Source of the DNA: Monilinia fructicola
Taxonomy: Eukaryota > Ascomycota > Leotiomycetes > Helotiales > Sclerotiniaceae
Reading direction: 5' to 3'
DNA length: 64,000 nt
Assembly (NCBI GenBank): GCA_008692225.1
Contig: VICG01000012.1
Coordinates: forward strand, 248,001-312,000
Part shown: positions 35,210-45,622 of the stretch, piece by piece
Layout of the letters: every line of letters starts with the position of its first letter
Numbering within the stretch: position 1 is the stretch's first letter
Position numbers and translations under genes: made by a program
Notes under the pieces: generated by a model
The model's input: only the letters and a program-made list of their open reading frames with translations
What the model was told of the DNA's origin: nothing
The model's database searches: none

Positions 35210-36818
35210 ATGGCTCCAGCTAAGAAAACAAGGCCAGAAATGAGCGCTTTTGAGCGCCGCAGGCTTGAAAATATTGCGGCAAATCAAGCAATGCTGAAAG
35301 ACCTGAGCACGACGGCACAAAAAATTGTACCAAAACCGCCACCAAAAGCTAAAACCTCAACACCTAGAAAGAGAACAGCCCCGATCAAGAAGGAAACCCC
35401 AAGACCAACCCGCACAAGTTCACGTCTGGCTGGTATTGAAGCAGATAGCGAGACTGCGAAGCGCAAAGCAGAAGTCGAACTTGACTTTGCGAAGGAAGTC
35501 TCGCAAGCGAAACGGCAGCGAGTTGCTGGTGATTTAAATATTAGTGACATTGTTGTCGAAGGAAAGAAATGGAAAAAGGAAGAAGGATTTTTATCTGGTA
35601 TCATGCGTGGTGCCCAACCCAATTTGAGAACCTTTACCGAGGATGATATAAAAGAGACAACAGATGAAGGGTTGAAGGCTTTGAGAGAGAGAATGAGCGG
35701 CTTGGCACTTTATGAACCATATGAGCCTAATCGTAAGAATTGATTCATTCCAGAAACGCTTAGGGCTAACTGCATGTCCAGAAATCAAAATCACTCCTGA
35801 ACGAATATACACTTTAGGTTTTCATCCGACTGTAGATAAGCCTCTAATATTTGCTGGAGACAAACTAGGGAATATCGGACTATTTGATGCATCCCAAGGA
35901 GGTCCGGAAGTCAAAACCGAAGAAGAAGATGATGATGAGGACTTCGATACCACAGAGCCAGCTATTACTGCGTTTAAGATACATTCTAGGTCAATTTCTT
36001 CTTTTGTATTTGGTGCAGACGGGAACACGCTTTATTCAGGTTCATATGATTCCTCGATTCGGAAACTGGATCTACAAAAAGGAGTGGCTGTCGAGGCATT
36101 CGCCCCGGATTCTCTAGATGATGATATTCCTATATCTAGCATCGCCATACCATCAAATGACCCGAACCTTTTGTGCTTCTCTACTCTCGATGGTCGATTT
36201 GGGCGGCATGATATGCGCACTCCGTCTAAAAATGAAATCTGGTACCTTTCGGACAAAAAGATAGGTGGATTTTCTCTGCATCCACTGCATCCCCATCTTG
36301 TGGCTACAGCTTCGCTGGATAGGATGCTAAAGATCTGGGATTTACGGAAAATAACAGGGACAGGTGACTCGCGACACCCAATTTTGCTTGGTGAGCATGA
36401 GTCTAAGCTTTCTGTATCCCATGCTTCATGGTCACCCGCTGGACATGTTGCAACGTCCTCATATGATGATACGATTAAGATTCATTCATTCCTCGATGCC
36501 GGATCCTTCCAAGCAGGACATTCCCTCGATGATGCCGCAATGAAACCTACAACTGTCATTAGACATAACAACCAGAGTGGACGCTGGGTAACTATATTAA
36601 AGCCATATTGGCAAGAGAAGCCTGAAGACGGAATTCAGAAATTTGTGATACCAAATATGAATCGCTTCTGTGACGTTTATTCGGCTGATGGGGAACAATT
36701 GGCCCAACTAGGAGGTGATGGCCTTATAACGGCTGTCCCAGCTGCTGCACAGTTCCACCCTACGAAGGATTGGGTCGCAGGTGGCACGGCAGCTGGGAAG
36801 TTATGCCTTTGGATGTAA
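35210..36818 (+). CDS. CMR1: WD-repeat DNA damage-binding protein CMR1
   Basis: CMR1/YDL156w is a nuclear WD40 protein that binds UV-damaged or mismatched DNA and gathers in an intranuclear quality-control site under replication stress. Exon 1 (35210-35732) encodes a basic N-terminus (MAPAKKTRPEMSAFERRRLE) ending LYEPYEPN. Intron 35733-35781 is 49 nt, GTAAGA...TCCAG. Exon 2 (35782-36818) continues Q-IKITPERIYTLGFHP and a seven-bladed propeller with FAGDKLGNIGLFDA, LYSGSYDSSIRKLDL, VATASLDRMLKIWDLRK and a final VAGGTAAGKLCLWM. An acidic insert (EEEDDDEDFD) sits in the first blade. The total is 519 aa, normal for the family, with no frame break. Confidence 0.93.
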
Positions 36819-38044
36819 GGTTGGAACTTCCACCTGTAGGATATTAATATTGATATGATAGTGTATAATAAATATGTGAGTACCATGAGGGTCGGCGTTG
36901 GCGTTGGCGACTTCATCTTGGTGATTTGATGACGCACTTTCGAGTCATATCCTATTCTTGTCGCGCTTATAAGTGAATCAATTCAATGGCCTTCATTTAT
37001 ATGGTGATGTGAACCAAAGAACCACGGAACTGAATGAGTGGAGTGAAGAGTTAGAACAAGAGAAATAAAATATAATTACTTTTGCATAGTTAAGAAAGAG
37101 AGGTCAATCAATAAACATGATAATAAACAAACAAATATAAGTAAACAAACAAACAAACAAACACATAATTCAACACATAAACATCTAAATCAATCAATCA
37201 ATAAATAAACAAATCAATCAATCAATAGTTGTTTTATTTTACCTGTACTTTAGTGGTATAATGAATTAATCAATTTATTGGTTCAATCCATTCTTTATGA
37301 GCCAATCAAATAAATACCAAGTACCCAATGAATGAATAATTCCAATGGCTCGGTCATTTTCTTTTTACAGCATCGAATCATTACCCCTAAATCCCCAACT
37401 CCCCCCGCTATTTATGCTGTCATATCACTTCACTGACGGGATCAACCTATCAGAAACCAGCAGAGCCATGAATGATCTACGGAGTACAGAGTGCTGTACA
37501 GTATAGTAATATTTTCTCCATACTCTGCACTCCGTACACCTGGGCACACCGAAGAAACCGATTCTCCATGACATTTGCATTCACGTATCACAAAGTTTCT
37601 CATCAACCCATCCTTCTCATACTTCTCCTTTGCACCAGTCACGTTGGTTCTCTCGATCCTCCCGATTCTATCCACTCAGTACTCACCGGGCAGTCTACAG
37701 AGCAAGTAAGGTTAAGAAAGATATCATCAATCAACATCTGATGATCAAGTCTTCCAAATCGCATGTGATTCGAACGAAACTCGCCTACCACTAATCGTAA
37801 GGTTCAAGGCTATCACTTAGCTTCCTAGGGTATAGCTCACTCTAAAATAACGTTAGTCGAGCCATCCTTATCGATACCATCCGAGATCTTGACGGACGTC
37901 CTACACAACAACGGAACAAGGTGGTTCTGCTTTCAGAACAAACTACGTGACAGTCATCGTCAACATGGCTCCAGACGAGGAGATAAAAAAAGAAGGTTGC
38001 TAGAAAGTTGACGAAAAGAAAGAAAAGAAGGCCATCAAGTAACC
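36819..38044. other. Spacer with A-rich short repeats upstream of ATG26
   Basis: These 1.2 kb hold the CMR1 3' UTR, (AAAC)n and CAATCAAT runs at about 37125-37225, two TACGGAGTAC/ACTCCGTAC motifs (37478-37487 and 37529-37537), and the ATG26 leader. The ATG26 ATG is preceded by AACC, a good initiation context. Confidence 0.5.
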
Positions 38045-41000
38045 ATGGAACTTCCTGAGCGCTTCCGGGACGGTGATGATGCGGACGAGGACTGCACGGC
38101 TCCTCATGGAAACACTTACAATATGAACCAATCTGTCTTTGGGATGATAGCTGCAGCTGGGTCGCAAGTCGATTTCAATGCTAGATTCGATGCGCAATCT
38201 AGTGACGAAGAAGATGATTCGGGAAAGCCAACAGCAGAGAGCTCGGAGTCGCACATAAATAAACGTCGTGCCGATCATACGGCCGGAGTTGAAGGACATA
38301 GAAGGAAATTCTCGGATAGCAAGTTAATTCGTTCACTCTCTCGAATGGGTTCCAGGTCCAAGACTAAATCGACAAATGCCACTAGAGGCAGCCGTACGCC
38401 GTCACCACTGCGTGAAATTCCCCAAGAATCTATCTCACCCGAGAAGAAACATCCACGATATCAACCAAAGGATGCCCCGGTCATGAGCAGAATGTTAGAT
38501 GCTCGAGCAGAATTGTCTTTGCGACCTAGTTTCGACATGCCTCGCAAATCAAAAGATCTTACAAAAGTCGACGATACTGGGGAGTCATCACCAGATACTT
38601 TAGCAGAGAGGTTGATGGAGATATTCAGGTTCGAGAGTCCGGAAGATGTAATAGAGGGCAAGTTCTGCCCATTATCTCTGTCGCAAGCATTTGCTAACTA
38701 TTGCAGAATATCCTTGCTGGCTGATGAAGAGTGTATTGCTACAAGGTTATATGTACATTACTACCAAGCATATTTGTTTTTACGCATATTTACCCAAAAA
38801 ATCTGTATGTTGTACCCCTTCACCTATGGTAGATATACTGAAATTCTACAGAATGAGGTCGTCAAATCAGGATATCTATCGAAATCTGGCAAACACAACC
38901 CAAAGTACAATAGATACTGGTTCAGGTTAAAAGGCGATGTCCTTTCCTACTATATGGACCCATCAGATTTATACTTTCCCAGTGGTAATATTGATTTAAG
39001 ATATGGGATCTCGGCGAATGTTTCAGAAAAAGACAAAGGGAAAGATTCCACTCATTTTACTGTTGAAACACATCAACGGACATATCACTTCAACGCTGAT
39101 AGCGCCCCTAGCGCCAAAGAATGGGTGAAAGCCCTGCAGAAAATCATCTTCAGGTCTCACAATGATGGCGACAGTGTCAAGATATCACTACCTATCGAAA
39201 ATATTATGGATATCGAGGACAGTCAAATAGTTGATTTTGCAGATACCTGTAAAATCCGCATTATCGACAACGACGAAACTTATGCTCTTGACGAGGTCAG
39301 TAACCCAAAGTGGAAGGAATCACACTGCTAATACTATCTAGTATTTTTTCTCCTTTTTTACCAACGGTAAAGAAGCTTTGAATGTCCTCAAAATTCTCGT
39401 CGAAGATACAACCGCACAGAAAATTCCAGAGCAGCTTTTATCCCCAATGTCAAGTGCTGACAATAGCCGTGGTAGCTCTAAGCGGACGTCGTTTCAAGTA
39501 AGCCACAACCACAACAGCAAACCTCAGATAGCTCCGATCCAAACCAAGCCACCTGTCCTAGAAGAACATGTCCGAGCAACTCTATCCCCCCTACTCTCTC
39601 CAGGGGCAGGTAGCCCTCGCGGTAGCACTGATTTGAGCCGTTCAAGCTCAGATATGTTTCGTAAAAGTGTGGACCTTAACAAGTATGGTCGACGTAGCAT
39701 CGACGTGAATCGATTTACGAAGGAAGACCGCAGAAGTACTAGCGCAGAAAGTATTTGCACTAGACGTAGCCTGAGTGCGAATCGTTTGGGTCGAGAAAAG
39801 CGTCTCTCAAAGCAAGGATCGTCTGATTCATATGTGCATTCTTTGGAGGAACCAGGATCATCTGAGGCTATACCATCGGCAAGCGATGAAACTCAAGCAT
39901 CCGCTAGCCAGATACTACGAGGTAGCGATGTGTTTCTATCGCCTACCATACAACACTCACCTGCGGCAGTACGCCAACCGGATGGAGACGATTTTCACAG
40001 CCCAGAAACTCGCTCTCTTGCGTCCCCGAGAAAATCAGGCGATGCTTCCCCAACAAGAATCCAACAACCACATCATGCTGCGACCACTGGCTCTATAAGT
40101 GACTCGAATGTTGGGCAATTGGAACATACATCTGGACCTTCATTACAGAGTATTGTCAAAGCAGGAGCTTATCCCTTACAAAGAGCTGCGGGATTCGCTG
40201 GTTATCTCAATAGACACTCGAAAAGAATGAGCTCGTTACTGGCAACTGAGTCTATGGGTTATGTGGAAAAGGTATCAGGAATGTGGAAAGGAGGCAAGAA
40301 GCATTATGACGAGCCCCATGGAATGCCACGTGACAACGAAATCCCAGGCGCTGGGGATGATGATGATAACCGGGATGGTTCTACTCCGGCAGACCGATTT
40401 CGGGACCATTTTGCCTTGCCTTTTGACGAGAAGCTCCATGCGGCGTACTTTGGTTATTTGAATCGGGTCCTTCCACTCTATGGTAAGATATACATCAGCG
40501 ACCGATCTTTCTGCTTCCGCAGTCTATTACCAGGCACGCGAACCAAAATTATCCTTCCACTGAAAGATATCGAAAATGTCGGCAAGGAGAAAGGATTCCG
40601 TTTTGGATATTCTGGACTGGTAATCACCATTCGAGGACACGAAGAAATCTTTTTTCGAGTTCAACCAAGCCGAGAATCGAGATGACTGTGCAATAACCCT
40701 CTTGCAGAATGTGGAGACTACAAGGTATATGCGAGAATCTGGGCTTTTGACCATGGATGAGAGAGAAAGCGCGGAAACTGCCAGTGCTGAGCACAAAGCG
40801 CTACAACAAGCACGCCGTGGGCTCCATTCCGAACACGATATCAGTCTCCCGAAAACAATCGATGGAGAATCTCCACCGATATTGTTCGACGATCCGAGAG
40901 CTTCCATATTGAACTTTAAAACCGACCGAGTCTCTCCGGATTACTTGCTTGACCATAGGTTCTCGTGGCGATGTTCAGCCTTACATTGCCTTGTGCAAGG

Positions 41001-42476
41001 GTTTGATGGCAGAGGGCCATAAAACCAGAATAGCCACGCATCTGGAGTTTAAAGACTGGATTGAGTCACACGGTATTGCATTTGCTCCAGTCGATGGTGA
41101 TCCTGCCGAATTGATGCGAATTTGTGTCGAAAATGGAATGTTTACCTACTCATTCCTGAAAGAAGCATCTTCAAAATTTCGTGGCTGGATAGATGATTTA
41201 CTCAGTTCCGCATGGAAATCATGTCAGGATTCTGATCTCTTGATTGAAAGTCCTAGTGCCATGGGTGGAATTCACATTGCAGAAGCTCTCCGAATCCCAT
41301 ATTTCCGAGCTTTCTCCATGCCATGGACAAGAACAAGAGCTTACCCCCACGCATTTGCAGTTCCTGAGCACAAAATGGGCGGTGCTTACAACCACATTAC
41401 CTACGTGATGTTTGATAACGTCTTTTGGAAAGCAATTTCGGGACAAGTTAATCGATGGAGAAAGAAGGAACTGGGTCTACAAGCTACTAGCTTGGAGAAG
41501 ATGCAGCCCAACAAAGTTCCATTCTTGTATAACTTTAGTCCTTCGGTAGTGGTACCACCGCTTGATTATAGTGATTGGATTAGAGTCACAGGCTACTGGT
41601 TCTTAGACGAAGGATCAAAATACACACCTCCCAAGGATCTTGATGATTTTATCAAGAAGGCCCGCGCAGATGGTAAGCGGTTAGTTTATGTCGGGTTTGG
41701 GTCAATCGTAGTTGCAGATTCTGCTGCGTTGACCAAAACTGTCGTGGCTTCCGTTCTCAAAGCTGACGTGAGATGTATCTTGTCTAAGGGATGGTCAGAT
41801 CGTCTAGACAAGAAAGGTGCAAACGATGTAGAGATACCTCTTCCACCGGAGATATTTCAAATCAAATCGGCACCACATGACTGGCTCTTTTCTCAGATCG
41901 ATGCGGCAGCTCATCATGGAGGCGCCGGCACCACCGGTGCTAGTTTGCGAGCAGGTATTCCAACGATCATCAGACCTTTCTTTGGAGATCAGTTCTTCTT
42001 TGGTCAACGAGTTGAAGATCTAGGCGTGGGCATTCTCATAAAGAAGATCAATGTTAGCGTCTTCTCGCGAGCCCTTTGGGAAGCTTCACATAGTGAGAGA
42101 ATGATTACAAAGGCTAAAGTTCTGGGTGAAAAAATCGGAAAGGTGGGCAATCATTCATGTTGAACATCCACGCAGCTAGCTAACACTTTCTTAGGAGAAT
42201 GGAGTCGACACTGCGATTCAGTGCATCTACCGAGACATGGAGTACGCGAAATCACTGATCAAGGGCAAAGAAGGGAAGTCAGTTGACGATACTCTGGAAG
42301 ATTCGGAGGAAAGTTGGACCTTCATAGGGGATGATCAAGACCCGGAGCTAATTAAACGACTTTATGATTGGGAGGCAATGGCGCATTCGGGAACTTTGAG
42401 CGACAAGAATACGATGGCTTCATCAGGTTCAGATGCAGCATCTAGGGTGGTATCGCCGATCAGAAAGGCGGCCTGA
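38045..42476 (+). CDS. ATG26: Sterol 3-beta-glucosyltransferase ATG26/UGT51, two frame breaks
   Basis: ATG26 transfers glucose from UDP-glucose to ergosterol; in some fungi it is needed for pexophagy. Exons are 38045-38657, 38707-38804, 38852-39295, 39342-42142 and 42195-42476. Domain order is: disordered N-terminus, GRAM ([18 protein letters not shown]), PH ([20 protein letters not shown]), a second GRAM ([18 protein letters not shown]), then the GT1 glycosyltransferase ([20 protein letters not shown] to [19 protein letters not shown]). Intron 1 is GC-AG. Two homopolymer indels break exon 4: T6 at 40650-40655 where T5 restores [15 protein letters not shown], and A4 at 40918-40921 where A3 restores [11 protein letters not shown]. 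The corrected length is 1411 aa, normal for the family. Both breaks lie between the second GRAM and the catalytic domain, so uncorrected annotation separates the enzyme from its membrane-binding half. Confidence 0.92.
38658..38706 (+). other. GC-AG intron 1 of ATG26
   Basis: This 49-nt intron has donor G|GCAAGT and acceptor TTGCAG. Splicing there gives [17 protein letters not shown], matching the conserved start of the GRAM domain; no GT donor nearby does so. A CTAAC branch site lies 12-16 nt before the end. Confidence 0.82.
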
Positions 42477-42848
42477 GGTTTCTTTTGGGGGTATTCATAG
42501 CATAGGTAGTGGTATCAACAGGCGACAAGGGGAATAATATGGAATGGGACTAGGTTGGGTATGTAATGTTTTGCATGAGAGGAGTGTTGGAGGCTAGCTG
42601 AGAGGGTCCACAACACAGCAGCCTGCAAATATAATGGCGATGAACGACGAAGGAATGACAATCGGAATAGGAATATATTCTACTTAATTTGTATTTAGAG
42701 GAGGCGGAGGATATGGATGATGAAGGATGATTTTCTAGATACACATAGACGATAGATGACGAGGGGAGGAGGGCTTGATGAAATATAATTAGGATAGCCT
42801 ACGATACTCGAGTCCATGGTTATGTGATACTCAAGTCCATTGATAAGT

Positions 42849-42925
42849 AAGTAAATAAGTAAATAAGTAAATAAGTAAATAAGTAAATAAGTAAATAAGT
42901 AAATAAGTAAATAAGTAAATAAGTA
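42849..42925. repeat. Octanucleotide repeat (AAGTAAAT)n
   Basis: About nine and a half tandem copies of an 8-bp unit lie downstream of ATG26; the last copy has one base change (AAAC). Confidence 0.92.
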
Positions 42926-43514
42926 AACAAGTACCTAGTATCCATATAAAGAATCGAACTACTAGGTACCTAGGTCCTGTACTTACTTAGTTTAAACGAG
43001 ACTCGAGTAGATAGAATGGAAGGATGAGGATAAAGAGATGGGGGGATTTTCTTTCTTCTTTTCCTTTTTTTTCTTTCTTTCTTTCTTTCTTTTTTGGTGT
43101 TGGTGGTGATGATGGTGGTGGTGGTGGTGGTGGTGGTGGTTTCTTTGTGGGTTGGAGAGCGATGATGGAGGGATGGAGGGGGGATTTGGATGTTTGCAAA
43201 CATATACTAGGTAGGAGGTAGGAGGTAGGAGGTATGGTATGTAGGTATGTATGTACCTACCTAGGTAGGTAGGTATGGATGTATGTATGTATGTTGACGG
43301 GTACTCCGTACTTGATTGCTTGGTTGGATGGTGTGATGGGGTGGTTCGCTTGGGCTTGGTTGATTGATGGGGGTGTGGCGTGGGTGTGTGGCTTTTCTTT
43401 TGGTGGGGAGGGAGGGGAGGGGAGGGGAAGGGTGAATGAGTGGGTGGGTGAGCTGCAATATCCATGGAATGAGTATAGTATTAGGTAGGGATGTATTAGG
43501 TAAGGGAAGGTGGC

Positions 43515-43518
<4 letters not shown>

Positions 43519-43545
<27 letters not shown>

Positions 43546-43550
43546 ATGGA
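43519..43550. repeat. (GGAT)n tetranucleotide repeat
   Basis: Seven to eight tandem copies of GGAT lie in the repeat-dense spacer, followed by GAATGAATG copies. Confidence 0.85.
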
Positions 43551-44785
43551 TGTCGGGAGTGAATGAATGAATGAATGGTTTGGTGAATTATGTAATGGTA
43601 TTGGTAGCTTGAAGAGCTTGTTGGTTTTTAATAGGTTGGTCTATGGATTGGTTTGGTGAGGTGAAGGGGTGGGGTGAGAAGGGAGGTAAAGTAAGAGTAT
43701 TATATATATACTAAAAGTAGTGAAATAAAATAAAGTAAAGTGAAGTGAAAGAAAGGGAAGTAAAGAGAAGTAAAGTATAGATAATAGAGGTAATATATAT
43801 TTATCTTATATATATATCTATTAAGGTATATAATAGTCTATTATAAAGGTATTAAGTAAAAAACATATTAAATTCCTATATATATACCTAGTATATATAC
43901 GAATAATCGATCTTTACTTTAAATAGAATTAAAGATCACGAGATTTATTTTAGGTGAAAGAAGAAAATGCGGAATGATGATGATAATATTATTATCATTA
44001 TTCTTACTAGTGTTCTTACTCTCCTTCTTCTCCCTTCAACTTACTCATCTATGGATCCTTGTAATCCTTGTGATTCTTGAATACTTTGGCTACTAGATGC
44101 CCCACTTATTCGAACCAATTAAATCTAGCAAATTCACTCAGCAAGGAATAAGTTGATCACACCTATAAAACGGTCCATCCTCCTCCTTTATCATATCATC
44201 ATTTATATCTTAGCGGTAAAAGTCCATGAATTATCATTATTATTATTATTATTTGATCTTTTTTTATTCTATCTAAGCAGCCCTTTTCCAAGTTTTATTA
44301 ATCGAAGAAAGAGGTTCATGAATTGCATTAAACTGGACTGAACTGGACTGAACTGAACAATCAAACAAACACTTGCAACCTACCTACTTACCTACTTGCC
44401 TACTTCTACATCTATATCTACCGAGTACATTGATTTACATATCTACGAAATACATATCTATTATATCTATCTATACCACTTTATCTTCCCTTACCTACAC
44501 TATCTATTCTACTTTCTGCCTTATTGCCTTGTCCTTTTTTATTTCTACCTCCACCGCATTGCACCGCATTTACTCATTCACCTTTCATAATACTATACTG
44601 TACTGTACTTCACTGTACTAATAAGCTTCTAAGCTTCTTAAGCTTCTTTAACTCCACAATATTTATTCGCGTTCGTACTTCCGAAATCCTGCTATCTACT
44701 TATTTACTGCCTACCGACGACAACCTTCCATCTACGACTACCTACTTTCAACTACCTACCTTGGTACTTTTATCTACCCACCTAT

Positions 44786-44837
44786 CTACCTTTCTACCTT
44801 TCTACCTTTCTACCTTTCTACCTTTCTACCTTTCTAC
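44786..44837. repeat. Octanucleotide repeat (CTACCTTT)n
   Basis: About six and a half tandem copies of the 8-bp unit CTACCTTT lie 0.8 kb upstream of FCP1, within a pyrimidine-rich strand. Confidence 0.9.
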
Positions 44838-45622
44838 CCTACCTACCTAACCTATCTATCTCCCTCCCTCCCTTCTCTACCATTCAAAATCAACAAATCA
44901 ATCCCACAATCTGCCAATAACATTTATCTACAATTCATATATACAACAACTTCTTCCTTACCTTTTCAATCCTCAGAATATCTCAAAATATCTCAAAGTT
45001 CACATCTTCAATTCATTTCGCACATATTTTATGGCTTCATATCCATCACTTAAAGATACATTAAATCAAAAATCAACAAGTATCTAAAGAGAAAAAGGAA
45101 AAGAAAAAAGGTGAATATCCAACTATCGCAAGCAACTACCTACACACAAGGAGACGAGAGAACCCAAGAATACATCATTGCCATCCTCTTTCCCCTCCCT
45201 TCCCGTCTGGTGGCTTACAAGCTTGAAAAAAGTGCACATGGAATCTCACAATGCTGAAACCCCACGCGATATTTATGAGAGCTTTAATAAAGCTTAAAAA
45301 TGAAATCGTAGGTCTTTTAACAGCTTGTAGATATCTATTGCATATATTCTTGAAGCTTGTTTCGAGCTTCAACCTGCTTCGGATTGTCAGGAGAAAAGTA
45401 CTACGCTTTACTACAACCTTTCGTAGAACTTGTGGCTTGCTTCTTGTCATATGCGATGCGACGGTATCATAAAGCTTCCCTTCGTTTTACCTCCGCGCGC
45501 AATTCACTCCTCTTCCCTATGAAGTACAATTACTGATGATCTCTCTTTCTCAAATAGGAACGATCCGCCTGGGATTGCATGATCACAAGATACAATACAA
45601 CTTTGCGAAGGAGGATATCAAA

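Larger units (their letters stand above)
42477..45622. other. Repeat-dense intergenic region between ATG26 and FCP1
   Basis: This 3.1-kb spacer contains many short tandem arrays: the TAAATAAG octamer (42849-42925), CTTT/TTTC runs (43040-43095), GGT runs (43110-43140), GTAG and GTAT runs (43208-43292), GGGGA runs (43400-43430), GGAT runs (43519-43550), an AT-rich block (43690-43950) and a CTACCTTT octamer (44786-44837). FCP1 5' UTR exons probably lie in the last 600 bp. No protein gene is seen. Confidence 0.7.

Noticed and set aside
42992..43465. His/Lys/Pro-rich minus-strand frames
   Set aside because: They are products of CTTT, GGT and GTAG simple repeats.
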